Shown here: piece by piece, positions 17,263 through 27,240 of the stretch
Layout: every line of letters starts with the position of its first letter
How positions within the stretch are numbered: position 1 is the stretch's first letter
Assembly: GCF_010120715.1 (NCBI RefSeq)
Contig: NZ_CP047591.1
Location: 1,364,001-1,428,000 of the forward strand
From: Aminipila terrae
GTDB lineage: Bacteria > Bacillota > Clostridia > Peptostreptococcales > Anaerovoracaceae
Direction of reading: 5' to 3'
Length of the DNA stretch: 64,000 nucleotides
Notes under the pieces: model-generated
The model's input: only the letters and a program-made list of their open reading frames with translations
What the model was told of the DNA's origin: nothing
Database searches by the model: none
Translations under genes and position numbers: made by a program

Positions 17263-19962
17263 ATGTTAAATACAGGAAATGTAACACCAGATTCTTTTAT
17301 CGGACTAACAGACGAAGAAGCCGCCTTATCAAAGGACAAACATGGAAATAACCAATTAGGACAGCCCAAAAGAAATCAGTTTATAAAACAGTTTATCCAG
17401 AATTTTAATGATCCCATTATTAAAATCCTATTAATAGCACTGGCTATAAACATCGTTTTACTTATACACAATTTTGACTGGTATGAATCCGCTGGTATTG
17501 CCATTGCCATTTTTCTGGCCACTTTTGTTTCTACTCTGTCTGAATACGGAAGTGAATCTGCTTTTGAGAAGCTTCAGGAAGAAGCAGATCTGTCATTTTG
17601 CAGGGTAAAGCGTGCTTCCGGCCTTACAGAACTCCCTGTTAACGATATCGTTGTAGGGGATTATGTTCTGCTTCAGGCTGGGGAAAAAGTTCCAGCTGAT
17701 GGATTAATGGTTGCAGGTGAGTTATATGTGGACCAGTCTGCTCTTAATGGAGAGTCCAAAGAAGCTTTAAAAATTCCTCAGGGAAATTTCCTGGCTTCCT
17801 CAGATAAATCCACTGGAAACTTTATGCATCAAAACAAACTGTTTAGGGGCAGTATTGTCTGCTCCGGAGAAGCAGCCATGCAGGTAACTGAAGTAGGTAT
17901 TCATACATTTTACGGTCACATTGCCCGTGAAATCCAGGAAGAGACCCGGGACAGCCCCCTAAAACACCGGCTGAAAAGTCTTGCAGAAACCATAAGCACT
18001 TTTGGTTATGCTGCCGCTGCTTTTGTGGCTTTAGCAGATTTATTCAATTCTCTGGTGATGGATCAGGGCTATGATATGGCCAAAACTCTGGCCGCCATAC
18101 AGACCCCATCCATAATAGTAGCAGACCTTTTACACGCTTTAACCCTGGCCATTACCGTAATAGTAGTTGCTGTTCCTGAAGGGCTTCCCATGATGATTAC
18201 AGTAGTTTTATCTTCTAATATGAAAAAGATGCTAAAAGATCATGTTTTAGTCCGAAAATTAGTGGGCATTGAAACTTCCGGAAGCCTGAATATATTATTT
18301 TCAGATAAAACCGGCACTATTACCAAGGGCAGCCTTCAGGTAGTTTCTTTCCTTAGCGGAAACAATACAGAATATAATCATTCACAAATCGTAAATAAAA
18401 GAGAGCTTTACAGTCTATTAGAACTTTCTTCTGTTTATAATACCACCGCCTCCCTCTCCTTAAAAGGTGGACACAAAACTGTCATCGGCGGCAACACCAC
18501 AGAGAGAGCACTGCTTGAATTCAGTATGAATCATTCGGTAATTGAACCAAGAAACATTAAAGTTATTTCTAAGCTGCCTTTTAACAGTACTAATAAATTT
18601 TCCTCCGTTACCATAACCAATAAAAATGTCCCTCTGACACTGATTAAAGGTGCTCCTGAAAAAATTCTGCCTAAATGCACCAGGTATTACGATGAACACG
18701 GTAACATCCAAAGTCCATTAAATTTAACTGCCATAACAAAGACCCTAAACAGCATGTCTGCTAAAGCAATACGGCTGTTAGCCATTGCCGCAAGTGATTC
18801 TCCAGTTAACGCTGCTAATGATTTTACTAACTTATCATTGATAGGCATTATAGGCATAAGAGATGAAATCCGGCCAGAAGCAATCAGCGCTATAAGGCAG
18901 GTAACCAAAGCCGGCATACAGGTAGTCATGATTACTGGTGATAATAAAGAGACTGCTACAGCCATAGCAAAGGAAGCTCACTTAATCAAAGAAGGCACCA
19001 CTTCTGCAGTAATTACCAGTAATGAATTATCCACTTTCAGTGATGAAAAACTTAAACAGTTCTTACCTCATATTCGGGTTATTGCACGAGCACTGCCGTC
19101 AGATAAAAGCCGCCTGATTAAAATTTCTCAGGAAATGGGGATGGTAGCAGGTATGACAGGGGATGGAGTAAACGATGCTCCTGCTTTAAAAAAGGCTGAT
19201 GTGGGGTTCTCCATGGGAAGTGGTACAGAAATAGCAAAAGAGGCCAGCGATATAGTGATTCTGGATGATAATTTTCAGTCTATTGCCAAAGCTATTTTAT
19301 ATGGACGGACTATTTTTAAAAGTATAAGAAAGTTCATCGTTTTTCAGCTTACAGTCAATTTATGTGCAGTCATCGTCTCTATCATAGGTCCTTTCCTGGG
19401 GGTGGATACCCCAGTAACAGTTATCCAGATGCTGTGGATCAACATGGTCATGGATACACTGGCAGGTCTGGCCTTCTCCGGGGAAATACCTCTGGAGGAA
19501 TATATGAAAGAACCGCCGAAGCACAGAGATGAGGTCATTATCAATAAATATATGTGGAACCAGATTCTTTTTACAGGAACATATACGGCGCTTTTATGTC
19601 TTCTGTTTTTGAAATTACCTGTATTCCACCGTTTATTCCGAGGCTATGAGGGAATGAATTATTTCATGACTGCCTTCTTCAGCCTGTTTATCTTTGCCAG
19701 TATATTTAACAGCTTTAATGCCAGGACCTACCGGCTTAACCTGCTGGCTCACTTAAAAGGGAACAAATCCTTTATAACCATTTTTTCGTTTATTTGTGTG
19801 ATTCAGATTTTGCTTATCTACTTTGGAGGTTCTGTCTTCCGTACAGCCGGACTGACCTTTTTTGAGTTACAAATGGTAGTATTATTAGCATTTACAGTTG
19901 TACCTGTGGATATTATCCGAAAGGTAATTATACGGATGAACGGCAGAAAAGGATACCTTTAA
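17263..19962 (+). CDS. Calcium-transporting P-type ATPase (PMCA/SERCA-like)
   Basis: P2-type cation ATPase of 899 residues. It has the actuator motif DQSALNGESKE, the M4 calcium-site motif VAVPEGLPM, the phosphorylation site SDKTGTITKG (Asp at about residue 348), the nucleotide-domain MITGDNKETA and the hinge MTGDGVNDAPALKKADVG, plus about ten membrane segments. VPEGLP in M4 with NMVMD in M6 is the PMCA-like Ca2+ pattern rather than a heavy-metal type. The ATG at 17263 has GGAGGTG 9 bases upstream. The gene is monocistronic and ends in a terminator overlapping its stop. Export of Ca2+ from the cytoplasm is the expected role. Confidence 0.92.
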   Translation: MLNTGNVTPDSFIGLTDEEAALSKDKHGNNQLGQPKRNQFIKQFIQNFNDPIIKILLIALAINIVLLIHNFDWYESAGIAIAIFLATFVSTLSEYGSESAFEKLQEEADLSFCRVKRASGLTELPVNDIVVGDYVLLQAGEKVPADGLMVAGELYVDQSALNGESKEALKIPQGNFLASSDKSTGNFMHQNKLFRGSIVCSGEAAMQVTEVGIHTFYGHIAREIQEETRDSPLKHRLKSLAETISTFGYAAAAFVALADLFNSLVMDQGYDMAKTLAAIQTPSIIVADLLHALTLAITVIVVAVPEGLPMMITVVLSSNMKKMLKDHVLVRKLVGIETSGSLNILFSDKTGTITKGSLQVVSFLSGNNTEYNHSQIVNKRELYSLLELSSVYNTTASLSLKGGHKTVIGGNTTERALLEFSMNHSVIEPRNIKVISKLPFNSTNKFSSVTITNKNVPLTLIKGAPEKILPKCTRYYDEHGNIQSPLNLTAITKTLNSMSAKAIRLLAIAASDSPVNAANDFTNLSLIGIIGIRDEIRPEAISAIRQVTKAGIQVVMITGDNKETATAIAKEAHLIKEGTTSAVITSNELSTFSDEKLKQFLPHIRVIARALPSDKSRLIKISQEMGMVAGMTGDGVNDAPALKKADVGFSMGSGTEIAKEASDIVILDDNFQSIAKAILYGRTIFKSIRKFIVFQLTVNLCAVIVSIIGPFLGVDTPVTVIQMLWINMVMDTLAGLAFSGEIPLEEYMKEPPKHRDEVIINKYMWNQILFTGTYTALLCLLFLKLPVFHRLFRGYEGMNYFMTAFFSLFIFASIFNSFNARTYRLNLLAHLKGNKSFITIFSFICVIQILLIYFGGSVFRTAGLTFFELQMVVLLAFTVVPVDIIRKVIIRMNGRKGYL

Positions 19963-19979
19963 AGGTATCCTTTTCTTTA
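19947..19979. terminator. Bidirectional terminator at the end of the P-ATPase gene
   Basis: A perfect 20-base palindrome (GGATACCTTT with AAAGGTATCC) contains the stop codon and is flanked by A4 and TTTTC. It serves the convergent P-ATPase and ctpA genes. Confidence 0.85.
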
Positions 19980-19987
19980 TTACACGA

Positions 19988-21439
19988 TTATTTTTTTAAC
20001 AGCTCAATGGCCTTTGCCAGTTGCAGGTCATCTCCCTTTTTTGTATTTCCGTATGCCATGCCATATGCTTCAATTTCCAGTTTACCTTTTGTGGAGTTGT
20101 CTATAACTGGATAAGCAAACAGCCCTTCATCCTTCTGGAACTTTTCTATAGCTGCAACAGTGTCCCCATCCATAGTTCCTGTAAACTTACCCTTGTAATA
20201 ACCTAGCAGTGCTAATCTCTGCTGCGCTGCGTAAACTGTCAGACCAGTACTTCCAGTGGTAGGTTTCTCTTTTGCCACCATAGGCGCAAAGGTTAGATAC
20301 TTGGCCTTGGCCTCTTCACTGCCTGCAACTCCGTTTCTGACAACATAATCTGGTTTTACTCCTACATGGTCTATGGTTTTTTTATCTGGTGTTACAAAGT
20401 AGAAAACAGATACCTTTGCTTTATCTCCTGAGGAGAGCGTTATCATCTGCTGTGCCACCCCTTTTCCAAAGGTTGTGGTGCCCACAAGGGTAGCTGCCTT
20501 ATTGTCCTGTAATGCTCCTGCTAAAAGCTCTGAAGCGCTTGCACTTTCTTCATTCACCAGAAGAACTGTAGGCATTTGTGGTCCTGCGGAACCGGTTGCC
20601 TTCTCTGTTTCAATTACATTTCCCTTGTTCATAAAGTGTGCAATATAGCCCTTTGGAATTATTTCATTAGCAATTTCCACAGCGCCATCTATGTATCCAC
20701 CAGGATTATAACGGACATCAATAATCAATGATTCCGCTCCCTTATTTACAAGAGCAGCTCGGGCCATTTTAAATTCAGTGGCTACATCTGAATCAAACCC
20801 GGAGATAAGCATGTACCCAATTTTTCCATCCAGCATTTCATATGAAATACTGGCAGTGGTTATAATTTCTCGTATAATTGATATTTCTTTCTTCTGTCCT
20901 GCCCTGTCAATGGTTAATGTAACTTTTGTCCCCACTTCACCCCTCATAAGAGTAGCTAGCTGATCCAGAGTTAATGAGGCTGCATCTTTTCCATCTATTT
21001 TAGTAATGATGTCCCCAACTTCTACTCCAGCCTTTATAGCTGGACCTGCAGCATTGACGGCAACCACTTTGTGCTTCCCATCCACATCCTGCATGGTAAT
21101 TCCTGCTCCTGCATACTCCCCGGATACTGCCTCAACGAACTTCTCGCTTTCATTATCTGTTTTATAAAAAACGCTATATGGATCTCCCAGTGACTCTGTT
21201 GCACCTTCCATAGCTGCATCCATCAGTTTATCATAATCAACTTTATCCTTATAATATTTGTTAAGAAATTCCATGTAATCCTGCATTTCTACAAGACGAT
21301 TTAATAAATACTCCCTAGAATTGGTATCTTCTTTTGTATCTGCAAATGCAGCAGGCAGAAATACTACAAAAGAAAAAGATGTAATAATCAGAGCAATGGC
21401 AATAACTAAAGCTATTGCTTTAACAATTCTTTTATCCAT
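19988..21439 (-). CDS. C-terminal processing peptidase (S41) with PDZ and peptidoglycan-binding domains
   Basis: Exported serine protease of the CtpA/CtpB type, 483 residues. An N-terminal signal anchor (about 8-32) is followed by a PDZ domain (about 95-180, GAGITMQDVDGKHKVVAVN), the S41 catalytic core with the Ser nucleophile in VNEESASASELLAGAL and the Lys in GTTTFGKGVAQQM, and a C-terminal PG_binding_1-like domain (about 400-470) with two short repeats (LTVYAAQQRLALLGYYKG). It is the last gene of the pgm-hslO-ddl-DUF1934-ctpA run. Members cleave exported substrates, including sporulation signalling proteins; the target here is unknown. Confidence 0.9.
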   Translation of the reverse strand: MDKRIVKAIALVIAIALIITSFSFVVFLPAAFADTKEDTNSREYLLNRLVEMQDYMEFLNKYYKDKVDYDKLMDAAMEGATESLGDPYSVFYKTDNESEKFVEAVSGEYAGAGITMQDVDGKHKVVAVNAAGPAIKAGVEVGDIITKIDGKDAASLTLDQLATLMRGEVGTKVTLTIDRAGQKKEISIIREIITTASISYEMLDGKIGYMLISGFDSDVATEFKMARAALVNKGAESLIIDVRYNPGGYIDGAVEIANEIIPKGYIAHFMNKGNVIETEKATGSAGPQMPTVLLVNEESASASELLAGALQDNKAATLVGTTTFGKGVAQQMITLSSGDKAKVSVFYFVTPDKKTIDHVGVKPDYVVRNGVAGSEEAKAKYLTFAPMVAKEKPTTGSTGLTVYAAQQRLALLGYYKGKFTGTMDGDTVAAIEKFQKDEGLFAYPVIDNSTKGKLEIEAYGMAYGNTKKGDDLQLAKAIELLKK

Positions 21440-21450
21440 ATTGTTCCCCT

Positions 21451-21879
21451 TTAAATTATTTGTATATTAAGTTTGCTCCTGCCTTCTGACAGGCCCTTTA
21501 AACTTACGTGGTAATCAATATCAATGGAGCCCTTTCCATCTGGGGTAAGGTTGTTAACCAGATCATTTGTAAGCACTTCCATTTCAATGGCTCCAAAGGG
21601 AGTATCGTAAAACCCTTCGTACCTGCGGCCCTTTTGGAATTCAATAACGGTATCCAGCCCCACACTGTCACCAAAACGTTTCATTTTAATGGTATCGCCC
21701 ATTAATTTCAGGCTGGTCTTACAACCAGGCATTCCTGAAACTTCGCTTTCTTCATAAACCAGATAGGTTGCTTTATCTTTTTCAAAAATTTTGCCCTCCG
21801 TAACAAATTCTATCTGATCTTCATTGGCAGAATCTGTCGAAACCTGTCTACCTATTATTTTTAGCATGATATCTTTCAT
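21451..21879 (-). CDS. DUF1934 (YwiB-like) beta-barrel protein
   Basis: Small cytoplasmic protein of about 142 residues matching the DUF1934 family, predicted lipocalin-like beta-barrels of unknown ligand. Visible are IIGRQVSTDSANEDQIEFVTEG at the N-terminus, the GCKTSLKLMGDTIKMKRFG strand pair, and the C-terminal IDIDYHVSLKG strand. The start is uncertain between ATG at 21879 and 21867; an upstream TTG at 21903 is less likely. It overlaps the end of ddl by about 30 bases and precedes ctpA by 11 bases, so it belongs to that operon. Confidence 0.8.
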   Translation of the reverse strand: MKDIMLKIIGRQVSTDSANEDQIEFVTEGKIFEKDKATYLVYEESEVSGMPGCKTSLKLMGDTIKMKRFGDSVGLDTVIEFQKGRRYEGFYDTPFGAIEMEVLTNDLVNNLTPDGKGSIDIDYHVSLKGLSEGRSKLNIQII

Positions 21880-22903
21880 AACCAAAATCCACAATCCTTT
21901 CAATCAATTGGGAATATGGAACTCCAGCTTCTTCCCATAGTTTAGAGAACATGCTGAACTTCGTAAATCCCGGTATAGTATTTATCTCATTTATGTATAC
22001 CTTATTTGTATTTTTATCCAGGAAAAAGTCAACTCTGGAAAATCCCGCACAGTCGATAGCCATATATGCTCTTACTGCAATATCTCTGATCTGTTCCTTT
22101 ATATCTTCTGGGATATCTGCAGGTACACATATTTTAGACTGGCCCCCGTCAAAATATTTGGCCTTGTAATCATAAAATTCTGCAGAAGGTAATATTTCTC
22201 CTACTGTGGCAGCTTTTGGGTTATGGTTCCCAATAACTCCTGTTTCCAGCTCCCTGCAGTTTATACCTTCTTCAATTACAATCCTTCTGTCATATTTTGC
22301 GGCTTCTGCCAGGGCCTTATACAAACCCTCCCGGTTTTTTGCTTTTGTAATTCCTACACTGGAGCCCATGTTGGCAGGCTTTACAAACATAGGATAAGGT
22401 ACTTTCTCTTCAATCTTTACTGCCTCGGCTTCCATTAAATTTTCATCTGCTTTACCCTGAGCATTTGTGAAATCTTCCACATAGGACAGAGCGTGTTTAC
22501 AGATCGGCAGACCTGCCTTTGAAAAAATGTCTTTTGCGATAGCTTTATCCATAGCTACGGCAGAGGCCAGAACACCACATCCTGCATAGGGGATATCAAT
22601 CATTTCGAAGAGTCCCTGTATGGTCCCATCCTCTCCATAAGGGCCATGCAGTATGGGCAGTGCAAAATCCACCAGTTCTTTCAGCCTTCCCGGATTAAAA
22701 TCCTTTGCAGTTCTTTCCCATTGACCATTTTCAATTTCTGAAGTACTTCCCTCAAAATGTTTCCATCTGCCTTCTTTGGTTATGCCAAAGAAGACCGGTT
22801 TATACTTTGTTTTGTCAAGGGCGTTTATCACAGAGGCCGCCGACATAAGAGAAACCTCATGCTCACCAGATCTGCCACCAAAAATTACGCCTATTTTAAT
22901 CAT
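21848..22903 (-). CDS. ddl: D-alanine--D-alanine ligase
   Basis: ATP-grasp ligase of 351 residues making D-Ala-D-Ala for peptidoglycan precursors. The N-terminal GVIFGGRSGEHEVSLMSA motif binds the first D-Ala. The central VKPANMGSSVGITKAKN segment forms the ATP-binding loop, and the C-terminal RVDFFLDKN and INEINTIPGFT carry the metal-binding and second-substrate residues. The ATG at 22903 is preceded by AGGGGG. Once the frameshift in hslO is repaired, hslO stops 11 bases upstream, so the apparent overlap is an artefact. Predicted tight operon with hslO and DUF1934. Confidence 0.94.
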   Translation of the reverse strand: MIKIGVIFGGRSGEHEVSLMSAASVINALDKTKYKPVFFGITKEGRWKHFEGSTSEIENGQWERTAKDFNPGRLKELVDFALPILHGPYGEDGTIQGLFEMIDIPYAGCGVLASAVAMDKAIAKDIFSKAGLPICKHALSYVEDFTNAQGKADENLMEAEAVKIEEKVPYPMFVKPANMGSSVGITKAKNREGLYKALAEAAKYDRRIVIEEGINCRELETGVIGNHNPKAATVGEILPSAEFYDYKAKYFDGGQSKICVPADIPEDIKEQIRDIAVRAYMAIDCAGFSRVDFFLDKNTNKVYINEINTIPGFTKFSMFSKLWEEAGVPYSQLIERIVDFGYERYHAKNNR

Positions 22904-22914
22904 TATTATGCCCC

Positions 22915-23828
22915 CTAAATTCTTGAAAGTATATCTTCCAAATGCTTCTTATCAAAAAAATATTTTTTTCACAGAATTGGCATACCAGCTCTGCCTGACC
23001 GTCCTGTTCTATGATTTCAGTCAGATCTTTTCTGCCAATAGTCATTAACGCCTGCTCCAGACGCTTTTCGTTACAATTACAGTTCCATTTTATCTCTCTG
23101 TACTCTAATGGTTCCGGTTTATACTGCTCTGGCATCTCCTTAAAGATATGTTCCATCAGTGCCTCTAACAGGCCTTCTTCTGTTTTCCCTGCTGATTGCA
23201 GCATAATTTCTTCTATGAGAGTTGTAAGCGGTTTCATTTTATCAAGCATTGCCTCAAGTGCATCCACTGCTTCATCATCAAATCCAGGCAACATCTGAAT
23301 AATCATTCCGCCTGCGCACAGCACCGATAAGTCTCTTGCAATTTTTACACCTAAAGCAACAGAAGAGTTCTGCTGTTCTGAAATAAAGAAATAAGCAGTT
23401 AAATCGTCGGCAATCTCTCCTGAAACCAGCGCAATACTTCCCATATAGGGTTCTTTTAGCCCTAAGTCTTTAATAACCTTCAGGTCTCCGATTCCAAGGG
23501 ACCCTCCCACATCCAGTTTACCGCCTTCAGTCAGGGGAAGATCCACATCAGGATTGGCAATATATCCTTTTACATTGCCCTCCGCATCTGCAGTTGCAAG
23601 AATCTGTCTGGCAGGGCCATCTCCTGTAAAACTTAGAGTCATTTCATCTTTTTTGCCTTTAAGCATAATGCCCATGAGTCCAGCTCCAGTCAGAACACGA
23701 CCCAGTCCAGCTGTGGCAAGAGGTGTGGTATTATGAACCTGTCTTGCCTCTTCCACCATATCTGTGGTGATTGTCAGGTAGACTCTATACATTTTACTTT
23801 TATCTATTGCAATTAATGCTTTTCCCAT
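22915..23828 (-). CDS. hslO: Redox-regulated chaperone Hsp33 (frameshift near the C-terminus)
   Basis: Hsp33 holdase, activated when oxidation of its zinc cysteines releases Zn2+. The body is normal (LTGAGLMGIMLKGK; SVALGVKIARDLSVLCAGG). The zinc site is visible as CNC and CQFC, giving four Cys. As given, the frame reads on to 22896 with an unnatural tail after CQFCEK. Adding one base to either of the adjacent 7-base runs (22954-22969) gives CEKKYFFDKKHLEDILSRI and a stop at 22915-22917, the usual Hsp33 ending. AAAGGAG precedes the ATG. It lies between pgm and ddl. Confidence 0.9.
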
Positions 23829-23857
23829 TTAGAAAATTTCTCCTTTTTAAATATCGT

Positions 23858-25717
23858 TTATTTGCGATTAACTATACCTGTCAGTTTTCCAGTAAGTTCT
23901 CGGATTACTCTGTCTGCCTCTTCTTCCGTTTCTCCTTTGGCTGATAAATATATCTTAATCTTTGGCTCTGTTCCGGAAGGTCTTACGGTAAAGGAAAGGT
24001 CCCCTTCCAGCATCACTTCTATCACATCTGACTGGGGAAGATTTATAGGAGTAACCGTGCCTGATTCTGCCCCATCTTTCTTTACAAAAAGTCTTTCCTG
24101 CTTCTGGTAATCGGCTACTTCTACCACTGCTTTTCCTAAAAATTCATCCGGCAGGTTATTTCTGAATTCCAGCATAAGGCGGCTCATTATTTCCATACCT
24201 TTTGAACCTTCAAAGGTAAAGTCAATCAGCTGATTTTTAAAATACCCATATTCCTGGTACAATTCCTTTAGTCTGTCTGCCAGAGTCAGACCTTTTTCTT
24301 TATAATAAGCAGCCATCTCACAAATAAGCATGGCACCGTTGACTGCATCTTTATCTCTTACATAAGTTCCGGACAGATAACCATAGCTTTCCTCAAAACC
24401 AAATAAGTACTCCTCTTCTCTGCACTCATTTTCAAGAAATCCAATCTGCTCTCCAATAAACTTAAATCCTGTCAGCGTAAGAATCAGCTTAATACCATGT
24501 TTTGCGGCAATAGCTTCTGCCATTTTTGTAGAAACAATTGTGGTTATCACACATGGATTTTTCTTACGTCCCGTCTCAACTTTTCTTTTAATCAGAAAAT
24601 CTAAAAGCATTATGCCTACTTCGTTGCCGGACAAAAGTCTGTATGTAGGATTATTACTGTCTCTGTTCTCACATATAGCAATACCCACTCTGTCACAATC
24701 TGGATCAGTAGCAAGAAGCAAATCTGGAATATCATAATTTTTTCCTTTTGTTATAGCCCCCTCTGCCAGTTTTTCGCAAACAGACAGACCAAGCTTCAGT
24801 GCCTCCCTTTTTTCGGGATTTGGATAGGGACAAGTAGGAAAGTTTCCATCCGGAAGTTCCTGCTCTTTAACAATGGTTACTTTTGAAACGCCTAATCTTC
24901 GTAGAATCTCTCTTACGGGTTTGTTTCCAGCGCCATTAAGTGGCGTATAAACAACGGAAAGCCTGTTCAGAGTTTTTTTCTCTTCATCAGAAAATAAAGT
25001 ACTTTCAGCCTGAACAGCATCCAGGTATGCATGAACGGTTTCCTCACCCAGAATATTTAGTTTTCCATTTCCACCATGGATTCTGATATCTTTAAAGATG
25101 TCAAGTTTTTCAATAAATTTAAAGATTTTTTCTGCCGCCGTTAAAGTCACCTGGCATCCAGAATTGTCATAAACCTTGTATCCGTTGTATTTTGCAGGGT
25201 TATGACTGGCTGTAATCATAATTCCCATAGCACAGTTAAAATGCCTTACTGCATAAGATAGTGCAGGTGTAGGCATTAATTCCTCATATAAATATACGTC
25301 TATATTATTGGCCATCAATACATCTGCCGCTATTTTTGCAAAGATTTCCGAATTAATCCGGCTGTCGTATGCCATAGCTACAGAAGGCTTTGATATAGCT
25401 TTCTTTCCTTTAAGCGGGGAGTCTTTTATATATTCTTCTGCATGAATATAATTTGCAATACCCTGAGTAGCTTTTGCTACAGTATAGATATTCATTCGGT
25501 TTGTCCCTGCCCCCAAAATTCCTCTCAGACCACCTGTCCCGAATTCTACATCTTTATAAAATCTTTCATATAGTTCTTCTTCTGAGTTTTCCAAGGATGC
25601 ACAATTTTCCAGCTCCTCTAGTAGTTGCCTATTTATATTTTGTAGTTCAACATTATCATTATTCAAATTAATCTGCTCTGTTAAAACTTTATGCCATATA
25701 TCATACTTTGTTTCCAT
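23858..25717 (-). CDS. Phospho-sugar mutase (phosphoglucomutase/phosphomannomutase family)
   Basis: Alpha-D-phosphohexomutase of 619 residues interconverting hexose 1- and 6-phosphates, PgcA-like. The phosphoserine loop is GIMITASHNPAKYNGYK, the metal loop is ATDPDCDRVG, the sugar loop is FGFEESYGY and the phosphate-binding loop is VRPSGTEPKIKIY; all four are intact. The length matches the longer Firmicutes group that makes glucose 1-phosphate for cell-envelope sugars. The start has AGGAGATT upstream. It is the first gene of the run leading through hslO and ddl to ctpA. Confidence 0.9.
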   Translation of the reverse strand: METKYDIWHKVLTEQINLNNDNVELQNINRQLLEELENCASLENSEEELYERFYKDVEFGTGGLRGILGAGTNRMNIYTVAKATQGIANYIHAEEYIKDSPLKGKKAISKPSVAMAYDSRINSEIFAKIAADVLMANNIDVYLYEELMPTPALSYAVRHFNCAMGIMITASHNPAKYNGYKVYDNSGCQVTLTAAEKIFKFIEKLDIFKDIRIHGGNGKLNILGEETVHAYLDAVQAESTLFSDEEKKTLNRLSVVYTPLNGAGNKPVREILRRLGVSKVTIVKEQELPDGNFPTCPYPNPEKREALKLGLSVCEKLAEGAITKGKNYDIPDLLLATDPDCDRVGIAICENRDSNNPTYRLLSGNEVGIMLLDFLIKRKVETGRKKNPCVITTIVSTKMAEAIAAKHGIKLILTLTGFKFIGEQIGFLENECREEEYLFGFEESYGYLSGTYVRDKDAVNGAMLICEMAAYYKEKGLTLADRLKELYQEYGYFKNQLIDFTFEGSKGMEIMSRLMLEFRNNLPDEFLGKAVVEVADYQKQERLFVKKDGAESGTVTPINLPQSDVIEVMLEGDLSFTVRPSGTEPKIKIYLSAKGETEEEADRVIRELTGKLTGIVNRK

Positions 25718-25910
25718 ACTATAATCTCCTGCGTAAATCCTTTACATCTACACCTTTATAGGTCATTCTACACTATTAACAATATATTTTACCACATAAA
25801 CATCTTTTTTTCACAAAAAAATCACAATACAGAGTTAATATATCCATATACATTCGATTATTGCTCTTTTGAAGTCAATAAAATAGAAAATATTAGGAGG
25901 GGATTTGAGT

Positions 25911-27182
25911 ATGGATAATTTTAATCATTATTATTCAGGGGAGAATAATAACAGTCAGCCCATACAGGATGTAAATTTTGTAATAGTAGACGAAGTATCT
26001 TCTTCAAATACTTCAGATGAGAATCAAGGCTCAAAGCATAAGCACAAGCTTAAATTTAAATTTTCCAGAGGCGGCATTGCGCTTCTTATCGTTTTATGTC
26101 TTCTGACATCAACTGCCTTCGGATTTGGAGGTGCAATGCTTGCAAACCATGTATTAAATGGCAGCAGCAGCTTTGGTACACGTTCTGAATCTGCGAGCAA
26201 ATTAAGTATATCCAATACTGGCACAACTTTAGAGAAGGCAACGGATGGAGATTTAACCATAAAAGAAATTGCTGCACTAAATGCTAATTCAGTAGTAGAA
26301 ATAAAAACGGAAGCCATGGTAACGGATTCCTGGATGCAACAGTACGTTACAGAAGGGGCTGGAAGCGGAGTCGTCATTTCTGCAGATGGCTATATTGTGA
26401 CCAACAATCACGTCATTGAGAATTCCAACAAAATCACTGTTACTCTGAAAAACAACAAATCTTACGAAGCAAAACTAGTAGGACGGGATGATGAAACAGA
26501 TATTGCTGTTTTGAAAATTGATGCAACCGGACTAACTCCTGTGGTTTACGGTGACAGCAGCGCCTTAGAAGTAGGTGATCTGTCAGTAGTCATTGGAAAT
26601 CCACTGGGAAGTTTGGGAGGAACGGTTACTGCAGGTATTGTAAGCGCCCTGGACCGTTCCATTACCATTGACGGCAAGGACATGACACTGCTTCAGACGG
26701 ATGCCTCTATTAATCCTGGAAATTCCGGGGGAGGCATGTTTAACCAGAACGGAGAGCTGGTAGGAATCATTGTTGCCAAATCATCCGGTTCAGACGTAGA
26801 AGGTTTGGGGTTTGCTATTCCTGTAAATAAAGTCAAGAAAATAGCAAAAGAACTGGCTGATTACGGATATGTCCGTGGAAGAATTGATACCGGTCTGACT
26901 TTTGTGGATCTGACTTCCATGAGAAACGCAGTATTCTATGGAGTTACAAGTCTTGGCATTTATGTAAAGAGTGTTGACAGTGATCTTGCTAAAGCAGCAG
27001 GTTTCCAGAGTGGTGATATGATTTACTATGTAGGGGATAAAAAAATCAGCTCTGCAGCTGACTTGACAAGTGCCTTTGATAAATATAAAGTTGGGGATAA
27101 GGTAAAGATTACTGTTGTCAGAAACAACGACAACGAAATGAAAAAACTGACATTAACTCTAGGTGAAAAAACCAGTAGTTAA
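25911..27182 (+). CDS. HtrA/DegP-like membrane serine protease with PDZ domain
   Basis: Trypsin-like S1C protease of about 423 residues. A charged cytoplasmic N-terminus (rich in Asn and Lys/His, to about residue 45) leads into one membrane anchor (about 50-72). The catalytic domain shows His in VTNNHVIENS, Asp in DDETDIAVLKI and Ser in NPGNSGGGMFN. A C-terminal PDZ domain (about 325-415) contains GIYVKSVDSDLAKAAGFQSGD. It should degrade or manage misfolded exported proteins on the outer face of the membrane. The ATG at 25911 fits AGGAGGGG spacing better than the in-frame TTG at 25905. Monocistronic. Confidence 0.92.
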   Translation: MDNFNHYYSGENNNSQPIQDVNFVIVDEVSSSNTSDENQGSKHKHKLKFKFSRGGIALLIVLCLLTSTAFGFGGAMLANHVLNGSSSFGTRSESASKLSISNTGTTLEKATDGDLTIKEIAALNANSVVEIKTEAMVTDSWMQQYVTEGAGSGVVISADGYIVTNNHVIENSNKITVTLKNNKSYEAKLVGRDDETDIAVLKIDATGLTPVVYGDSSALEVGDLSVVIGNPLGSLGGTVTAGIVSALDRSITIDGKDMTLLQTDASINPGNSGGGMFNQNGELVGIIVAKSSGSDVEGLGFAIPVNKVKKIAKELADYGYVRGRIDTGLTFVDLTSMRNAVFYGVTSLGIYVKSVDSDLAKAAGFQSGDMIYYVGDKKISSAADLTSAFDKYKVGDKVKITVVRNNDNEMKKLTLTLGEKTSS

Positions 27183-27203
27183 TAATAAAAAGCTTCAACA
27201 AAT

Positions 27204-27240
27204 AAAAAGCAGGACTGCTAAGCCAGCAGCCCTGTTTTTT
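27204..27240 (+). terminator. Intrinsic terminator of the htrA-like gene
   Basis: CAGGACTGCT and AGCAGCCCTG pair with one mismatch around AAGCC, followed by TTTTTT. It abuts the stop of the convergent spoIIR. Confidence 0.85.

Noticed and set aside
22896..22914. 8-base overlap of hslO with ddl
   Set aside because: It exists only because of the frameshift; the repaired hslO ends at 22915.
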